A stretch of 38,234 nt of DNA, taken from contig JAJCYY010000047.1 in the NCBI GenBank assembly GCA_029262735.1, positions 1-38,234 on the forward strand, read 5' to 3'. This document shows, piece by piece, positions 30,430 to 38,234 of this stretch. This stretch comes from Chloroflexota bacterium. Its GTDB lineage: Bacteria; Chloroflexota; Dehalococcoidia; Lucifugimonadales; Lucifugimonadaceae. How positions within the stretch are numbered: position 1 is the first letter of the stretch; each line of letters starts with the position of its first letter. The notes beneath the pieces were generated by a model. It saw only the letters and a program-made list of their open reading frames with translations. It had not been told where the DNA came from and ran no database searches. A program made the translations under genes and the position numbers.

Positions 30430-30452
30430 CTCTCTCCCACAAAGGGAGAGAG
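30430..30452. repeat. Intergenic hairpin repeat, CTCCCTCC family
   Basis: CTCTCTCCC-acaaa-GGGAGAGAG, a 9-bp stem, in the same ubiA-ubiX gap as the 23-bp hairpin. The 298-base gap (30236-30533) holds nothing else that I can support. Confidence 0.7.
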
Positions 30453-30533
30453 GATTGGCTGACCGCTCTACGCGGCGTAACTGGCGTCCCTGGCGTCCCT
30501 GGCATACATACTGATTGCATCTCTATCGAAACC

Positions 30534-31430
30534 TCATCCGAACACCACCGCGTCTGCTGCTGCGAATACTCCGAACACGACCGCTATTGCGCCGTTCATG
30601 GTGAAGAAAGCCATGTTCAGGCGTGAGAGATCCCTGGCGGACACCAGGCTGTTTTCATATGCCAGCAGCGCTGTGGCTGCGGCGGCCCCGGCGTAGTACA
30701 GAGCGCCCGCGCCGATCACGCCTCCTGCCACGAATAGCAACACCGCCGCAGAGAGGTGGAGGAGTCGGGTGGTGTTGATGGCTGCGGCCAATCCAAATCG
30801 CTGCGGTATCGAATGAAGACCCTGCTCCATGTCCACTTTCCGGTCGGCGGTCGCATAAAGCACGTCAAATCCTGCCACCCAGAACATGCCCGCGAATCCC
30901 ATGATGATGGCCCATGCTGGCAGCGTCCCGGTCAGGGCGATGGAAACGGCGGGCGGCACTATGAGATAGACGACACCCATGCCGAAGTGGGCAAGCCAGG
31001 TGAACCGCTTGAGGTACGGATACCCAATCATGACCGCCAGGGGAATTGGAGCGAGAGGCCACGCCATGCTGTCGAGCTGGAACGTCGAGATCACGAAGAC
31101 GCCACCCGAGACCATCATGTAAGCAGAAAGCTGGAAGCGCGAGACCACGCCTGTTGCTGTCGGTCGTGACGCCGTACGCGGGTTGCGGGCGTCGATCCCG
31201 GCGTCGATCTGCCTGTTCGCAGCCATGCCGAAGGTGCGCATGCTGATCATCGCCAGCACTATCCACCCGAAACCGCCCCAGTCAGGCCATCCTGCCGAGA
31301 CCATGAACGCCGCGGCGACCGCGAATGGCAGCGCAAAGATGGAGTGCTCGAATTTGATCGTCTCCAGGAACAGCAGAAACCGCCGGAGCGGGGAAACTGG
31401 CTGCGCTGGCCCGGTCTGCGCACTGCTCAT
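30534..31430 (-). CDS. UbiA-family prenyltransferase (menaquinone pathway)
   Basis: A 298-residue integral membrane prenyltransferase. The first Asp-rich motif is N72-R-Q-I-D76-x3-D80 (ANRQIDAGIDARNPRTASRP) and the second lies in FDVLYATADRKVDMEQGLHS, near residues 188-205. Hydrophobic segments span most of the rest. In futalosine clusters this enzyme attaches the isoprenoid tail to the dihydroxynaphthoate ring. The ATG overlaps the stop of the TetR gene (ATGA), so regulator and enzyme are translationally coupled. Confidence 0.9.
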   Translation of the reverse strand: MSSAQTGPAQPVSPLRRFLLFLETIKFEHSIFALPFAVAAAFMVSAGWPDWGGFGWIVLAMISMRTFGMAANRQIDAGIDARNPRTASRPTATGVVSRFQLSAYMMVSGGVFVISTFQLDSMAWPLAPIPLAVMIGYPYLKRFTWLAHFGMGVVYLIVPPAVSIALTGTLPAWAIIMGFAGMFWVAGFDVLYATADRKVDMEQGLHSIPQRFGLAAAINTTRLLHLSAAVLLFVAGGVIGAGALYYAGAAAATALLAYENSLVSARDLSRLNMAFFTMNGAIAVVFGVFAAADAVVFG

Positions 31431-32071
31431 CGCGCTGCCTCCGGGTGGACGCCGTGCATCAGCACGCCAACTATCTCGTCAGCTCGCTGCGCCGGGCTTG
31501 GTCCGCCCTCGTGGAGCCAATGGATCACAAGCTCATTGATGGCGCCGAGCCAGATGCGCGCCGTCAGCGCAGGGTCGATTTCTGCGGTCTCGCCGTTTGC
31601 GACGGCTTCTCTCAACCTGACCTCGATGACAGAGGCGAAACGATCGAAGATCAGGGCGCGCTTGCGCTCGAACTGGTTGCCCATGCTGTAGCCCTGGACG
31701 ACCACAAGCCGCGCCAGCCTTCGTTTGCGAGAGAGGGAGGCGAGCACGGCCCTGAGGGCATTTTCTGCACGTTCGAGGGCCGGGCCTTCGGCGGAGGCTG
31801 CCTGTTCGGCTTTGCTGACGAGCCGGTCAGCCAGCCGGTCGAGAACGGCGAAGAACAGGCCTTCTTTGCTGGGAAAATGGAAGTACAGCCCGCCCTTGGA
31901 GAGCGATGTGCGACGGCCGATCTCATCGACAATGGCGTCGTGGTAGCCGTTGTCTGCGAACACAGCCTCGGCTGCTTCGAGAATGCGGTCCTTTGTCTCT
32001 GAGTTGCCGGTCTTTGAACTTGTTGTCAACGGTTTTACCCGGCTCCGGTACTGGACTCCCAGACTAACCAT
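31427..32071 (-). CDS. TetR-family transcriptional regulator
   Basis: A 214-residue TetR-type repressor. The helix-turn-helix is in KDRILEAAEAVFADNGYHDA followed by IVDEIGRRTSLSKGGLYFHF; the C-terminal helical domain (about 75-210) is the variable ligand-binding part. The ATG at 32071 is used, but a downstream TTG near 32029 is possible. It is the first gene of the ubiA-ubiX-ubiD-mqn block and overlaps ubiA by ATGA. A near-palindrome of the TetR-operator kind lies 19-34 bases upstream, suggesting autoregulation and control of quinone synthesis. The ligand is unknown. Confidence 0.85.
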   Translation of the reverse strand: MVSLGVQYRSRVKPLTTSSKTGNSETKDRILEAAEAVFADNGYHDAIVDEIGRRTSLSKGGLYFHFPSKEGLFFAVLDRLADRLVSKAEQAASAEGPALERAENALRAVLASLSRKRRLARLVVVQGYSMGNQFERKRALIFDRFASVIEVRLREAVANGETAEIDPALTARIWLGAINELVIHWLHEGGPSPAQRADEIVGVLMHGVHPEAAR

Positions 32072-32089
32072 ATTGTTCGTTCAGGTCTG

Positions 32090-32105
32090 CCGACCGGCCA
32101 GTCGG
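32090..32105. promoter_or_regulatory. TetR operator candidate
   Basis: CCGACCGGCCAGTCGG matches its own reverse complement at 14 of 16 positions and resembles the CCGACCGGTCGG-type operators of TetR repressors. A half-site, ACGGTCGGT, lies at 32136-32144. It sits between tetR and the divergent lactonase gene and could serve both. Confidence 0.55.
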
Positions 32106-32282
32106 TTTCAGCGCGTTAGAACTGTATCAAGGCTGACGGTCGGTCTCAAGTTTCGGCACATGCGAGGTTCAGTTCGCAACCGCGATGTCGGCACGTTTCC
32201 AGCCAGATATTCACCGATGCTAGACTCAGTGCCTCAGCCTTCACCTCGGCGCCATGCGTGTTGCCGCGAACCGGAGTACCAG

Positions 32283-33146
32283 TTGACCACTCAGCTTCCA
32301 GAGAACCTGCCATCCGGGATCAAGGTCGTCGTATCGGAGATCGACGTACCTGAGGGACCGGCGTGGGGCCCGGACGGCGCACTCTATTTTGTGAGCGCCA
32401 GTGAAGGCCGGATCTACCGGCTCGGCGATGACGGTTTACCGGTGCAGTTTGCTGACACAGAAGGCAGGCCGAACGGGCTGGCGTTCGCGCAGGACGGCAC
32501 ACTCTACGTTGCAGATGCGGATAGGAAGGCGATTCTCCGGATTGGTGGCGACGGAACTGTCGAGACGTTCGCTGAGGAACATGAGTCGAGGCGTTTTGGC
32601 GGTCCGAACGACCTGGCGTTCCTGCCCAACGGCGATCTGCTTTTCACCGATCCGGCCCGGATGCCTGCACCTGACCCGGCGATCAGCCCGGTCTACCGGG
32701 TCAAGCCGGACGGCACGACCGGGATCTTTGCCGGGGAACTGGCGTACCCGAACGGTATCGACCTGACGGCCGACGGCATGGGAGTGTTCGTTGCCGAGAT
32801 GCGAGCCCACAGGCTCGTGGTGTTCAGGCTGGATGCTGATGGGAACGCGCTGGAGCACAGATTGGTGCGACGTTTTAGAGAACCGGCATCGCCAGACGGC
32901 ATGGCGGTTGACGTCGATGGACGCGTTTTTCAGTCGCTGCCGGGCATCAATTCGCTGGCGCTGGTGGGTTCTGAGGGCGAGCTGGCCGAGCTTTACTACA
33001 GCCCAAAATGGCGACCGTCTAACGTGACGTTCGGCGGGCCGGACCTGCGGACGGTATTTGTCACATCTGAGTCGGACGGGACAATCTACTCGTTCCAGCA
33101 CTCGGTTGCAGGAGTTGACCTGTTGCATCCGTCGAGCGGTGGGTGA
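32283..33146 (+). CDS. SMP-30/gluconolactonase-family protein
   Basis: A 287-residue six-bladed propeller of the SMP-30/gluconolaconase/LRE family, which hydrolyses lactones using a bound divalent metal. It has DVPEGPAWGPDGALYFVSAS (with the metal-binding Glu in PEGP), RPNGLAFAQDGTLYVADADR, GGPNDLAFLPNGDLLFTDPA, YPNGIDLTADGMGVFVAEMR and SPDGMAVDVDGRVFQSLPGI. The TTG at 32283 has GGAG 6 bases upstream and starts just before the first blade; a longer in-frame reading reaches into the tetR promoter region and is unlikely. It is divergent from tetR. The actual substrate is unknown. Confidence 0.85.
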   Translation: MTTQLPENLPSGIKVVVSEIDVPEGPAWGPDGALYFVSASEGRIYRLGDDGLPVQFADTEGRPNGLAFAQDGTLYVADADRKAILRIGGDGTVETFAEEHESRRFGGPNDLAFLPNGDLLFTDPARMPAPDPAISPVYRVKPDGTTGIFAGELAYPNGIDLTADGMGVFVAEMRAHRLVVFRLDADGNALEHRLVRRFREPASPDGMAVDVDGRVFQSLPGINSLALVGSEGELAELYYSPKWRPSNVTFGGPDLRTVFVTSESDGTIYSFQHSVAGVDLLHPSSGG

Positions 33147-33214
33147 GTTGGAGGGGTTGGGGCCCATCGAAGGGGCGCTGCATGCCGCGTCCGGTGCGCG
33201 CATTGAATGGTGAT

Positions 33215-33244
33215 GTCATCCCGACCGTAGTGGAGGGATCTCAC
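33215..33244 (+). repeat. Solo copy of the GIY-YIG unit border repeat
   Basis: Begins GTCATCCCGACCG and ends TCTCAC; 27 of 30 bases match the left ends of the two GIY-YIG units, but no nuclease gene or inverted partner is nearby. Confidence 0.75.
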
Positions 33245-33346
33245 CGTCCCTGTTTCTCAGCCCGCACGCCTGACAGTCAACCGAACCACATCACCTCCGA
33301 TGTACGGTTACCGAGAGATTCTGAACCAAGTTCAGAATGACAATTT

Positions 33347-33371
33347 CTCCCTCCTTTCAAGTGGGAGGGAG
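33347..33371. repeat. Intergenic hairpin repeat, CTCCCTCC family
   Basis: CTCCCTCC and GGAGGGAG form an 8-bp stem with a 9-base loop, followed by the tail TTAGAGGACGGGT. Confidence 0.65.
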
Positions 33372-33459
33372 TTAGAGGACGGGTCGGATGTGACGGCTTG
33401 GCCGTCACCGGGCGCAGCATTTTTGCCCGCCCCTACTTGGACGAAGACGAGCCGTCCCC

Positions 33460-35259
33460 CTATCTCCGCCCGAACTCTCGTTCCAACGTTCCTGTTGCCA
33501 GGTGGACCATTGTCGGGCGTCCGTGCGGGCAGGTGCGCGGCTGCTCGCACTCCTCCAACTGGCGAATCAGCGCCTTCGCCTCGTCACTCGTCACCGTCCG
33601 CCCTGCCCTGATCGCGGCGTGACAGGCGATCGTCGCCAGCATTCGCTCCGCCCACCAGCCCGTCTGGCGGCCATCCGCGATGCCGTCCAGGAGGCCAATC
33701 AGCGCCTCCCGGCCCGACCTGCCACCTGTCGCCAGCATCGCCGGTACGGCTCGCAGCAGCACCGCACGGTCGCCGAACGGTTCGACAGAAAATCCTGCTG
33801 CCGCGAGATCATCTCCGTGTGCTGCTAGCTCGGTAAAATGCGCTGGGGAAAGCTCGATCGTCTCAGGCTCGAGCATCGGCTGTGACTCGGTCGCATGATC
33901 GGCGAACTGCCGGGTTACGCGCTCGTACAGCACCCGCTCATGGGCTGCGTGCTGGTCGATCAGGTAGATGCCGTCCGGCCCCTCGGCGATGACGTAAGTG
34001 TCCTGCGACTGGCCGATGACACGCAGCACAGGCAGTACCGTCCGGTGCGTCGACACGCTCCCGGCCTGGTCGCTCTCGGCCAGATCGGCCAGATCCGGCG
34101 CAACCGCAGAGCCGTTCGTGTGGCCGTTTCCGCCATTGCCTGCAATACGGGAAGCGGCCTCGTGATCGGGCGAGTCAGGCCACGCTGCCTCCTCGAACAG
34201 TCTTCGCTCACCAGCCGTTCCGGCGTCTCCCGGCTGCCTGGTGAACGACCCCGCAACGCGGTGCACCGGCGCAAGATCGGCAAGCGCTGCCCGCACCGTC
34301 TGCTGAACCGTTGAGAAGACCAACTGCTCACGCAGGAAGCGGACCTCCGCCTTCGCTGGATGCACATTTACGTCGATGTCCTCGAACGGCGCAGTGATGT
34401 AGACGACGGCTATCGGGAAGCGCCGTTCAGGCAGGTAGCCGTGATACGCCTGCTCGATGGCGAAGGAGATGCGGCGGTTCTGGACGAGGCGGCCGTTGGC
34501 AGCGACGGTGATGTAACGCCGATTGCCCCGGCTGATCGCCGGTGAGCAGACGAGTCCGGAGGCGCTGAACGGTGAGTTTTCGTCTGGAGTCAGCGGGATC
34601 ATGGCGGCAGCTACCTCTCTGCCGTAGAGAACCGCAACCACGTCCCGAGGGTCGCCGCTGCCGGGTGTCGAGAGCCGCTCTTTGCCGTCTGTCGTAAGCG
34701 AGAATGCAACGTTGGGTCGCGCCAGTGCGAGGCCGGACATCACTTCATGGATGCGGGTTGTCTCGCCGCCCGGGCTCGACGTGAATTTCAACCGTGCCGG
34801 TACGTTCCTGAACAGATGTTCAACGGTCATCGCCGTTCCGACCGGAGCGCCGGCTGCCTCCGGCAGATCAGCATCACCGAACCTGATCTCGTAGCGGGCG
34901 CCGGAGTCTGCGCCGGGCTGACGGCTGACGGCCTCTACATGGGCTACCGATGCTACAGACGGGAGTGCTTCGCCGCGGAAGCCCATGCTCTGGATGTCGT
35001 CCAGGTCAGAGTCTTCGCCAATCTTGCTCGTGGCGAAGCGCTCGAATGCCAGCGATATCTCGCCAGGTGCAATGCCGGACCCGTTGTCGACAACCCGGAT
35101 GAGCTTGAGCCCGCCGCCTACTACCGCAACGTCGATGCGTGTCGCCCCTGCGTCGAGGGAGTTTTCCACCAGCTCCTTCACAACGGACGCTGGGCGCTCG
35201 ATCACCTCACCCGCGGCGATGCGGGATGAGAGTGAGTCACTGAGAATATGTATGGGCAT
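33460..35259 (-). CDS. mutL: DNA mismatch repair protein MutL
   Basis: A 599-residue MutL. The GHKL ATPase is complete: ELVENSLDAGA (residues 30-39), DNGSGI (58-63), TSKI (77-80) and GFRGEALPS (93-101). The C-terminal domain carries the endonuclease motif DQHAAHERVLYE at about 434-447, with ACHAAIRAG and the final CPHGRPT, so this is a nicking-type MutL as in bacteria lacking MutH. The ATG at 35259 begins the conserved MPIHILSDSLSSRIAAGEVI; an in-frame ATG at 35343 would add 28 unconserved residues. No mutS is present in the window. Confidence 0.93.
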   Translation of the reverse strand: MPIHILSDSLSSRIAAGEVIERPASVVKELVENSLDAGATRIDVAVVGGGLKLIRVVDNGSGIAPGEISLAFERFATSKIGEDSDLDDIQSMGFRGEALPSVASVAHVEAVSRQPGADSGARYEIRFGDADLPEAAGAPVGTAMTVEHLFRNVPARLKFTSSPGGETTRIHEVMSGLALARPNVAFSLTTDGKERLSTPGSGDPRDVVAVLYGREVAAAMIPLTPDENSPFSASGLVCSPAISRGNRRYITVAANGRLVQNRRISFAIEQAYHGYLPERRFPIAVVYITAPFEDIDVNVHPAKAEVRFLREQLVFSTVQQTVRAALADLAPVHRVAGSFTRQPGDAGTAGERRLFEEAAWPDSPDHEAASRIAGNGGNGHTNGSAVAPDLADLAESDQAGSVSTHRTVLPVLRVIGQSQDTYVIAEGPDGIYLIDQHAAHERVLYERVTRQFADHATESQPMLEPETIELSPAHFTELAAHGDDLAAAGFSVEPFGDRAVLLRAVPAMLATGGRSGREALIGLLDGIADGRQTGWWAERMLATIACHAAIRAGRTVTSDEAKALIRQLEECEQPRTCPHGRPTMVHLATGTLEREFGRR

Positions 35260-35540
35260 TTGGCGAAGACCCGGCACCAGGTTGAGATGTACGCGTCTTT
35301 CTCCCGTGTTGATCACGTTGGCCGTGTCAGCCATGTCAGCCATGTCAGGAGAAAGAACCGGTCAGTAGAGCCTAACGAAATTTGAGCGTGTCGAGTTGTG
35401 GCGCAGGGGTCGTGCACCGGTTTTTCAGTCAAGATATTGAGTCAGATCTGGCGTCTGGACGGTGCGGGATTCGGTATCGGGGACTGGAACAGCTTGCCCC
35501 GCTGTGGGACATTGACCAGGCCGGGTTAGCGAATCACACA

Positions 35541-38234
35541 CTAAACCGGTGATCGGCGTACTAGGCTCAGCACACGCCTCAGAAAGCTCGGCCCTCTTCG
35601 ATTTTTTCTCGCCTGAGCCAGGTTGTTGCGGCTTGTGAGCGTGTTGGGGTGCTCTGGGCCAAGCACCTTTTCCCTGAGTCTTAGCGTCTCCTCAAATAGC
35701 TCAACCGCCTCCTGCCTACGACCAAGGTTGAAATTACCGAGGGCCAGGTTGTTGCGGCTTGTGAGCGTGCCAGGGTGCTCTGGGCCAAGCACCCTCTCCC
35801 TGAGCCTGAGCGTCTCTTCGTGAAGTACAACAGCCATCTGGTTATGGCCGAGTTTGGCGTAGCCCTGAGCCAAGTTGTTGCGGCATATTAAGGTGGTAGG
35901 GTGCTCTGGGCCAAGCACGTTCTCCTGAAGCCTGAACGTCTCTTCGCCGAGGTCCACCGCTTCCTGGTAACGGCCGAGGTCGGAGTAGCCCAGGGCCAGG
36001 TTGACGCGGCTCGAGAGTGTGTCGGGGTGTTCAGGGCCGAGCACCTTTTCCCTGAGCCTGAGCGTCTCCTCGAAAAGTTCAACCGCCTCCTCGGTACGGC
36101 CAAGGTTGGAGTAGCCAGCAGCCAGGTTGTTGCGGCATATTAGAGTGTAGGGGTGTTCTGAACCAAGCACCTTCTCACTGAGCCTGAGCGTCTCCTCGTG
36201 AAGCTCAACAGCTTCCCGGTAACGGCCGAGATCGGAGTACCCCTGAGCCAGGTTGTTGCGGCTTAAGAGGGTGTCAAAGTGCTCTGGGCCAAGCACCTTC
36301 TCCTTGAGCCTGAGTATCTCTTGGTGAAGCTCAATCGCCTCCTGGTAACGGCCGAGGTGGGAGTAACCCTGAGCCAGGTTATTGCGGCTTGCGAGTGTGT
36401 TCGGATGTTCCGGGCCAAGCACCTTTTCGTGGAGCCCGAGCGTCTCCTCGTGAAGCTCAACAGCCTCCTGGTAACGACCGAGGTCGGAGTAGCCATAAGC
36501 CAGGTTGCCGCGACTTAAGAGGGTGTCAGGGTGCTCTGGGCCAAGCACCTTCTCCCTGAGCCTGAGCGTCTCTTCGTTGAGATCCACTGCATCCTGGTAA
36601 CGGCCAAGTCTTGAGTAGCCCTCCGCCAACCACGAGGCGTAACTGAGCCGGTCCTCTCCTGGATCAGCGCCTTGTTCCGCCGCCTGAATGTGCTCCAGCA
36701 TCCGCACGTGATGCACGACCTCGGTACCCAGGTCTATTGAGTAGTCATTCACCCTTTCGGCCAGGTTCTCCAGCGAGCGGGAGGATGCCTCGCCAAGCGA
36801 TTTACCCAGGTCCATCGAACGGATCACAGCGGCGGTCAGGGAGTGCACGACCAGTGCGTCACCGGCATCGGAGAGTCTCAGCACCGACTGACGCTGACAC
36901 TCACCTATCACCTCGATGAACTCACCCTGCTCTATGCCCATAAGACTCATCGCAAGTTGCTGCGGCAGAGGGGCATCGGCCATGTACCCGAGCGGCATCA
37001 ACTTCTCGCGCACGGACTCTTTGAGCTCTGTAATCGTCCCAGAGATCGCCAGGAATACACTCTCGTCACGAGGCAGGCTCGCCCCCTTCGCCTCTTCCTG
37101 GAAGACCCCCAGTTCGATGGTATTCGGCTTTTCTTTCAGCTGTTCAAGGAGCAGGCCAGGCTGATTGCCCAGCAACCGGTTGTTGCCGAGCCGTACAGCC
37201 AGCATCTCGAGGGCTAGCGGCAGGTATCCGACCTGTTCTGCGATCTCTTTAAGCACATCGTCATGGCCATCTGAGTCTATCTTCGAGCTGAGCAGATCGA
37301 CAGAGGCTCCAGGGGTAAGCGTGATGAGCGCGATCCTTCCTGCCCCATCAGGCAGGTACCCGAACTCGGCGCTCCTAGTAGTGACCAGCAGCTTCGCTCC
37401 ACCGCTCACACGTTCCAGTTCCCGCACCTGCGTCAGGTCCTTGAGGTCGTCAACGACCCAGAGAACAGAATCGTTTTGAGAGAGCCAGGAGGTGGTCCGT
37501 TGAGAGAGCTCGTCGTCTGTAGCATCCTCGAACCCGAGCTCTCTCCCCAGTGAGGCCAGAGTTTGGACAATGGTGCCGCCACCGCGCGTCCAGAAGCCGT
37601 TCATCCCTGAGCGCACAGACCACTCTGCAGCAAGCCTGCTCTTGCCTATGCCGGGTCCGGCAGAAATGACGAATGTCTTGCCATGTTCGAAGTGGCGGTC
37701 CAGTTCCTCCAGTTGATCTTGCCTGCCGTAGAAGTTCTCAGCGTTTGTAGACGGCCTCAGGTGCCAGAAGAGTGTGAGGTTCAGATCTGAGAGACCTGCA
37801 AGGTTCCCGCTGGCAAGTAGGCCCAGCGCCCATCTCGTTATGGCCGGCGCCACATCTATCGACTCAGGCGTCGTGTCGAAGAACGAGCACACATGTCGCG
37901 CTCGAAGCCGTTTCCTCCACTCAATTACGTCTGGATCCGATTCCCTCTCGTCCGCTGCGGTATCCCACTTAAGCTCGTCGTCGCTGAGCATGTAGACGAG
38001 CACCTCTGCGCCGCGGTTAAGTGCCTCCTCATACTCCATCTGAGTGATGCTCAGGCTTTCATCATCGGGAACGTATCCGCGCCTTCGTGCGACGAGCAGG
38101 ACACAGAGTTGACAGTTGTCGAGGCGTTCAGTCGATAGCTTCTTCGGCTCCTGGCTGGCGGCGGTCCACTCCTCCATAGGATCAACAAAGATTCCAGCCC
38201 GGCGCAACGCCTCTATCACATGGGCGCGGTGGTC
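35541..38234 (-). CDS. DUF4062 - NB-ARC (STAND NTPase) - TPR protein, 5' end outside window
   Basis: Nearly 900 residues are visible; the frame continues past the window edge, so the start is missing. The N-terminal part is DUF4062 (HVIEALRRAGIFVDPMEEW, ITQMEYEEALNRGAEVLVYM), a domain related to TIR folds. Next comes an NB-ARC-like NTPase with Walker A ISAGPGIGKSRLAAEW (K193, counting from an in-window GTG at 38219), Walker B SVLWVVDDLKD, sensor LLVTTRSAEFG and the helical LPLALEMLAVRL motif. From about residue 526 to the end are eight TPR units of 42 residues (LGRYQEAVELHEETLRLREK, VLGPEHPDTL). This architecture is that of STAND signalling ATPases, in which the repeats sense a ligand and the N-terminal domain is the effector. 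Several such proteins are antiphage or cell-death factors; a defence role here is inference. Confidence 0.85.
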   Translation of the reverse strand, partial: DHRAHVIEALRRAGIFVDPMEEWTAASQEPKKLSTERLDNCQLCVLLVARRRGYVPDDESLSITQMEYEEALNRGAEVLVYMLSDDELKWDTAADERESDPDVIEWRKRLRARHVCSFFDTTPESIDVAPAITRWALGLLASGNLAGLSDLNLTLFWHLRPSTNAENFYGRQDQLEELDRHFEHGKTFVISAGPGIGKSRLAAEWSVRSGMNGFWTRGGGTIVQTLASLGRELGFEDATDDELSQRTTSWLSQNDSVLWVVDDLKDLTQVRELERVSGGAKLLVTTRSAEFGYLPDGAGRIALITLTPGASVDLLSSKIDSDGHDDVLKEIAEQVGYLPLALEMLAVRLGNNRLLGNQPGLLLEQLKEKPNTIELGVFQEEAKGASLPRDESVFLAISGTITELKESVREKLMPLGYMADAPLPQQLAMSLMGIEQGEFIEVIGECQRQSVLRLSDAGDALVVHSLTAAVIRSMDLGKSLGEASSRSLENLAERVNDYSIDLGTEVVHHVRMLEHIQAAEQGADPGEDRLSYASWLAEGYSRLGRYQDAVDLNEETLRLREKVLGPEHPDTLLSRGNLAYGYSDLGRYQEAVELHEETLGLHEKVLGPEHPNTLASRNNLAQGYSHLGRYQEAIELHQEILRLKEKVLGPEHFDTLLSRNNLAQGYSDLGRYREAVELHEETLRLSEKVLGSEHPYTLICRNNLAAGYSNLGRTEEAVELFEETLRLREKVLGPEHPDTLSSRVNLALGYSDLGRYQEAVDLGEETFRLQENVLGPEHPTTLICRNNLAQGYAKLGHNQMAVVLHEETLRLRERVLGPEHPGTLTSRNNLALGNFNLGRRQEAVELFEETLRLREKVLGPEHPNTLTSRNNLAQARKNRRGPSFLRRVLSLVRRSPV
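35616..36644 (-). repeat. Eight 126-bp tandem coding repeats (TPR units)
   Basis: The 42-residue TPR unit is repeated eight times with strong DNA similarity (for example GCCAGGTTGTTGCGGCTT and TGCTCTGGGCCAAGCACC recur at 126-base spacing). Differences concentrate at a few positions per unit (after EHP: D, N, Y, T or G). This points to recent expansion or gene conversion. Confidence 0.85.

Larger units (their letters stand above)
33147..33459. other. Repeat-filled gap between convergent genes, no gene seen
   Basis: This 313-base gap holds a solo 30-bp GTCATCCCGACC palindrome end, a GAGAGATTCTGAACCAAGTT motif that also occurs near 10861, and a CTCCCTCC hairpin. I see no coding frame in it. Confidence 0.6.

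Noticed and set aside
31950..32282. Long N-terminal extension of the SMP-30 protein
   Set aside because: It would run through the divergent tetR start and operator region and lacks domain similarity; the TTG at 32283 has a ribosome site and fits the first blade.
35616..36644. Regular 126-base periodicity suggestive of an array such as CRISPR
   Set aside because: The period is a multiple of three, lies inside one open frame and encodes TPR units; there are no short repeats with unique spacers.

Overview
This is a bacterial window of moderately high G+C with bacterial gene structure throughout: Shine-Dalgarno sites, ATGA overlaps, and GTG and TTG starts. The gene set is a near-complete futalosine menaquinone cluster, tRNA-Sec, fur-znuCB, lone receiver proteins, very large TIR/WD40 and STAND/TPR proteins, and many dispersed intergenic palindromes. 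It fits an uncultured Chloroflexota (SAR202/Dehalococcoidia-like) or a similar lineage. That placement is an inference from gene content only; no 16S rRNA or ribosomal protein is present to test it.

Left part (1-10.6 kb): accessory DNA, read as a decayed genomic island. It holds a LamG/beta-propeller surface-protein fragment cut by an IS3-family element, a 1266-residue TIR-transmembrane-WD40 protein, phage remnants (a terminase small-subunit-like gene followed by a 45-codon stub resembling a terminase large-subunit start), small phage-type genes with an excisionase-like regulator and a palindromic operator candidate, and a two-gene operon ending in a tyrosine integrase. The integrase stops 6 bp from the 3' end of a selenocysteine tRNA on the opposite strand, the usual layout of an island integrated at a tRNA gene. 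The palindromic repeat families that crowd the rest of the window were not seen left of the tRNA.

Middle (10.7-22.5 kb): chromosomal genes. These are a radical SAM protein of the UDG-linked family, a receiver-only regulator, a DUF3052 protein, a metal-uptake operon (fur-znuC-znuB on the minus strand, with a Fur-type box overlapping the fur promoter), two GNAT acetyltransferases, a rhomboid protease, two tandem receiver-only proteins, an uncharacterised basic protein and an APC amino-acid permease.

Menaquinone region (22.5-32.1 kb, all minus strand): tetR-ubiA-ubiX-ubiD-mqnE-mqnA-mqnC-mqnD. The futalosine-processing step (MqnB or equivalent) and the final methyltransferase are not in the window. 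Two 385-bp units sit on either side of mqnA. Each is bounded by 30-bp inverted repeats and encodes one 109-residue GIY-YIG protein. Unit 1 supplies the last codons and stop of mqnA. These units are the most interesting structure here: they look like a minimal mobile palindrome-plus-nuclease element.

Right end (32.2-38.2 kb): an SMP-30-type lactonase, mutL, and the 3' part of a DUF4062-NB-ARC-TPR (STAND) protein with eight very similar 42-residue TPR units. Its start lies beyond the window. TIR-WD40 and STAND-TPR architectures are known from bacterial conflict and defence systems, but defence function here is inference.
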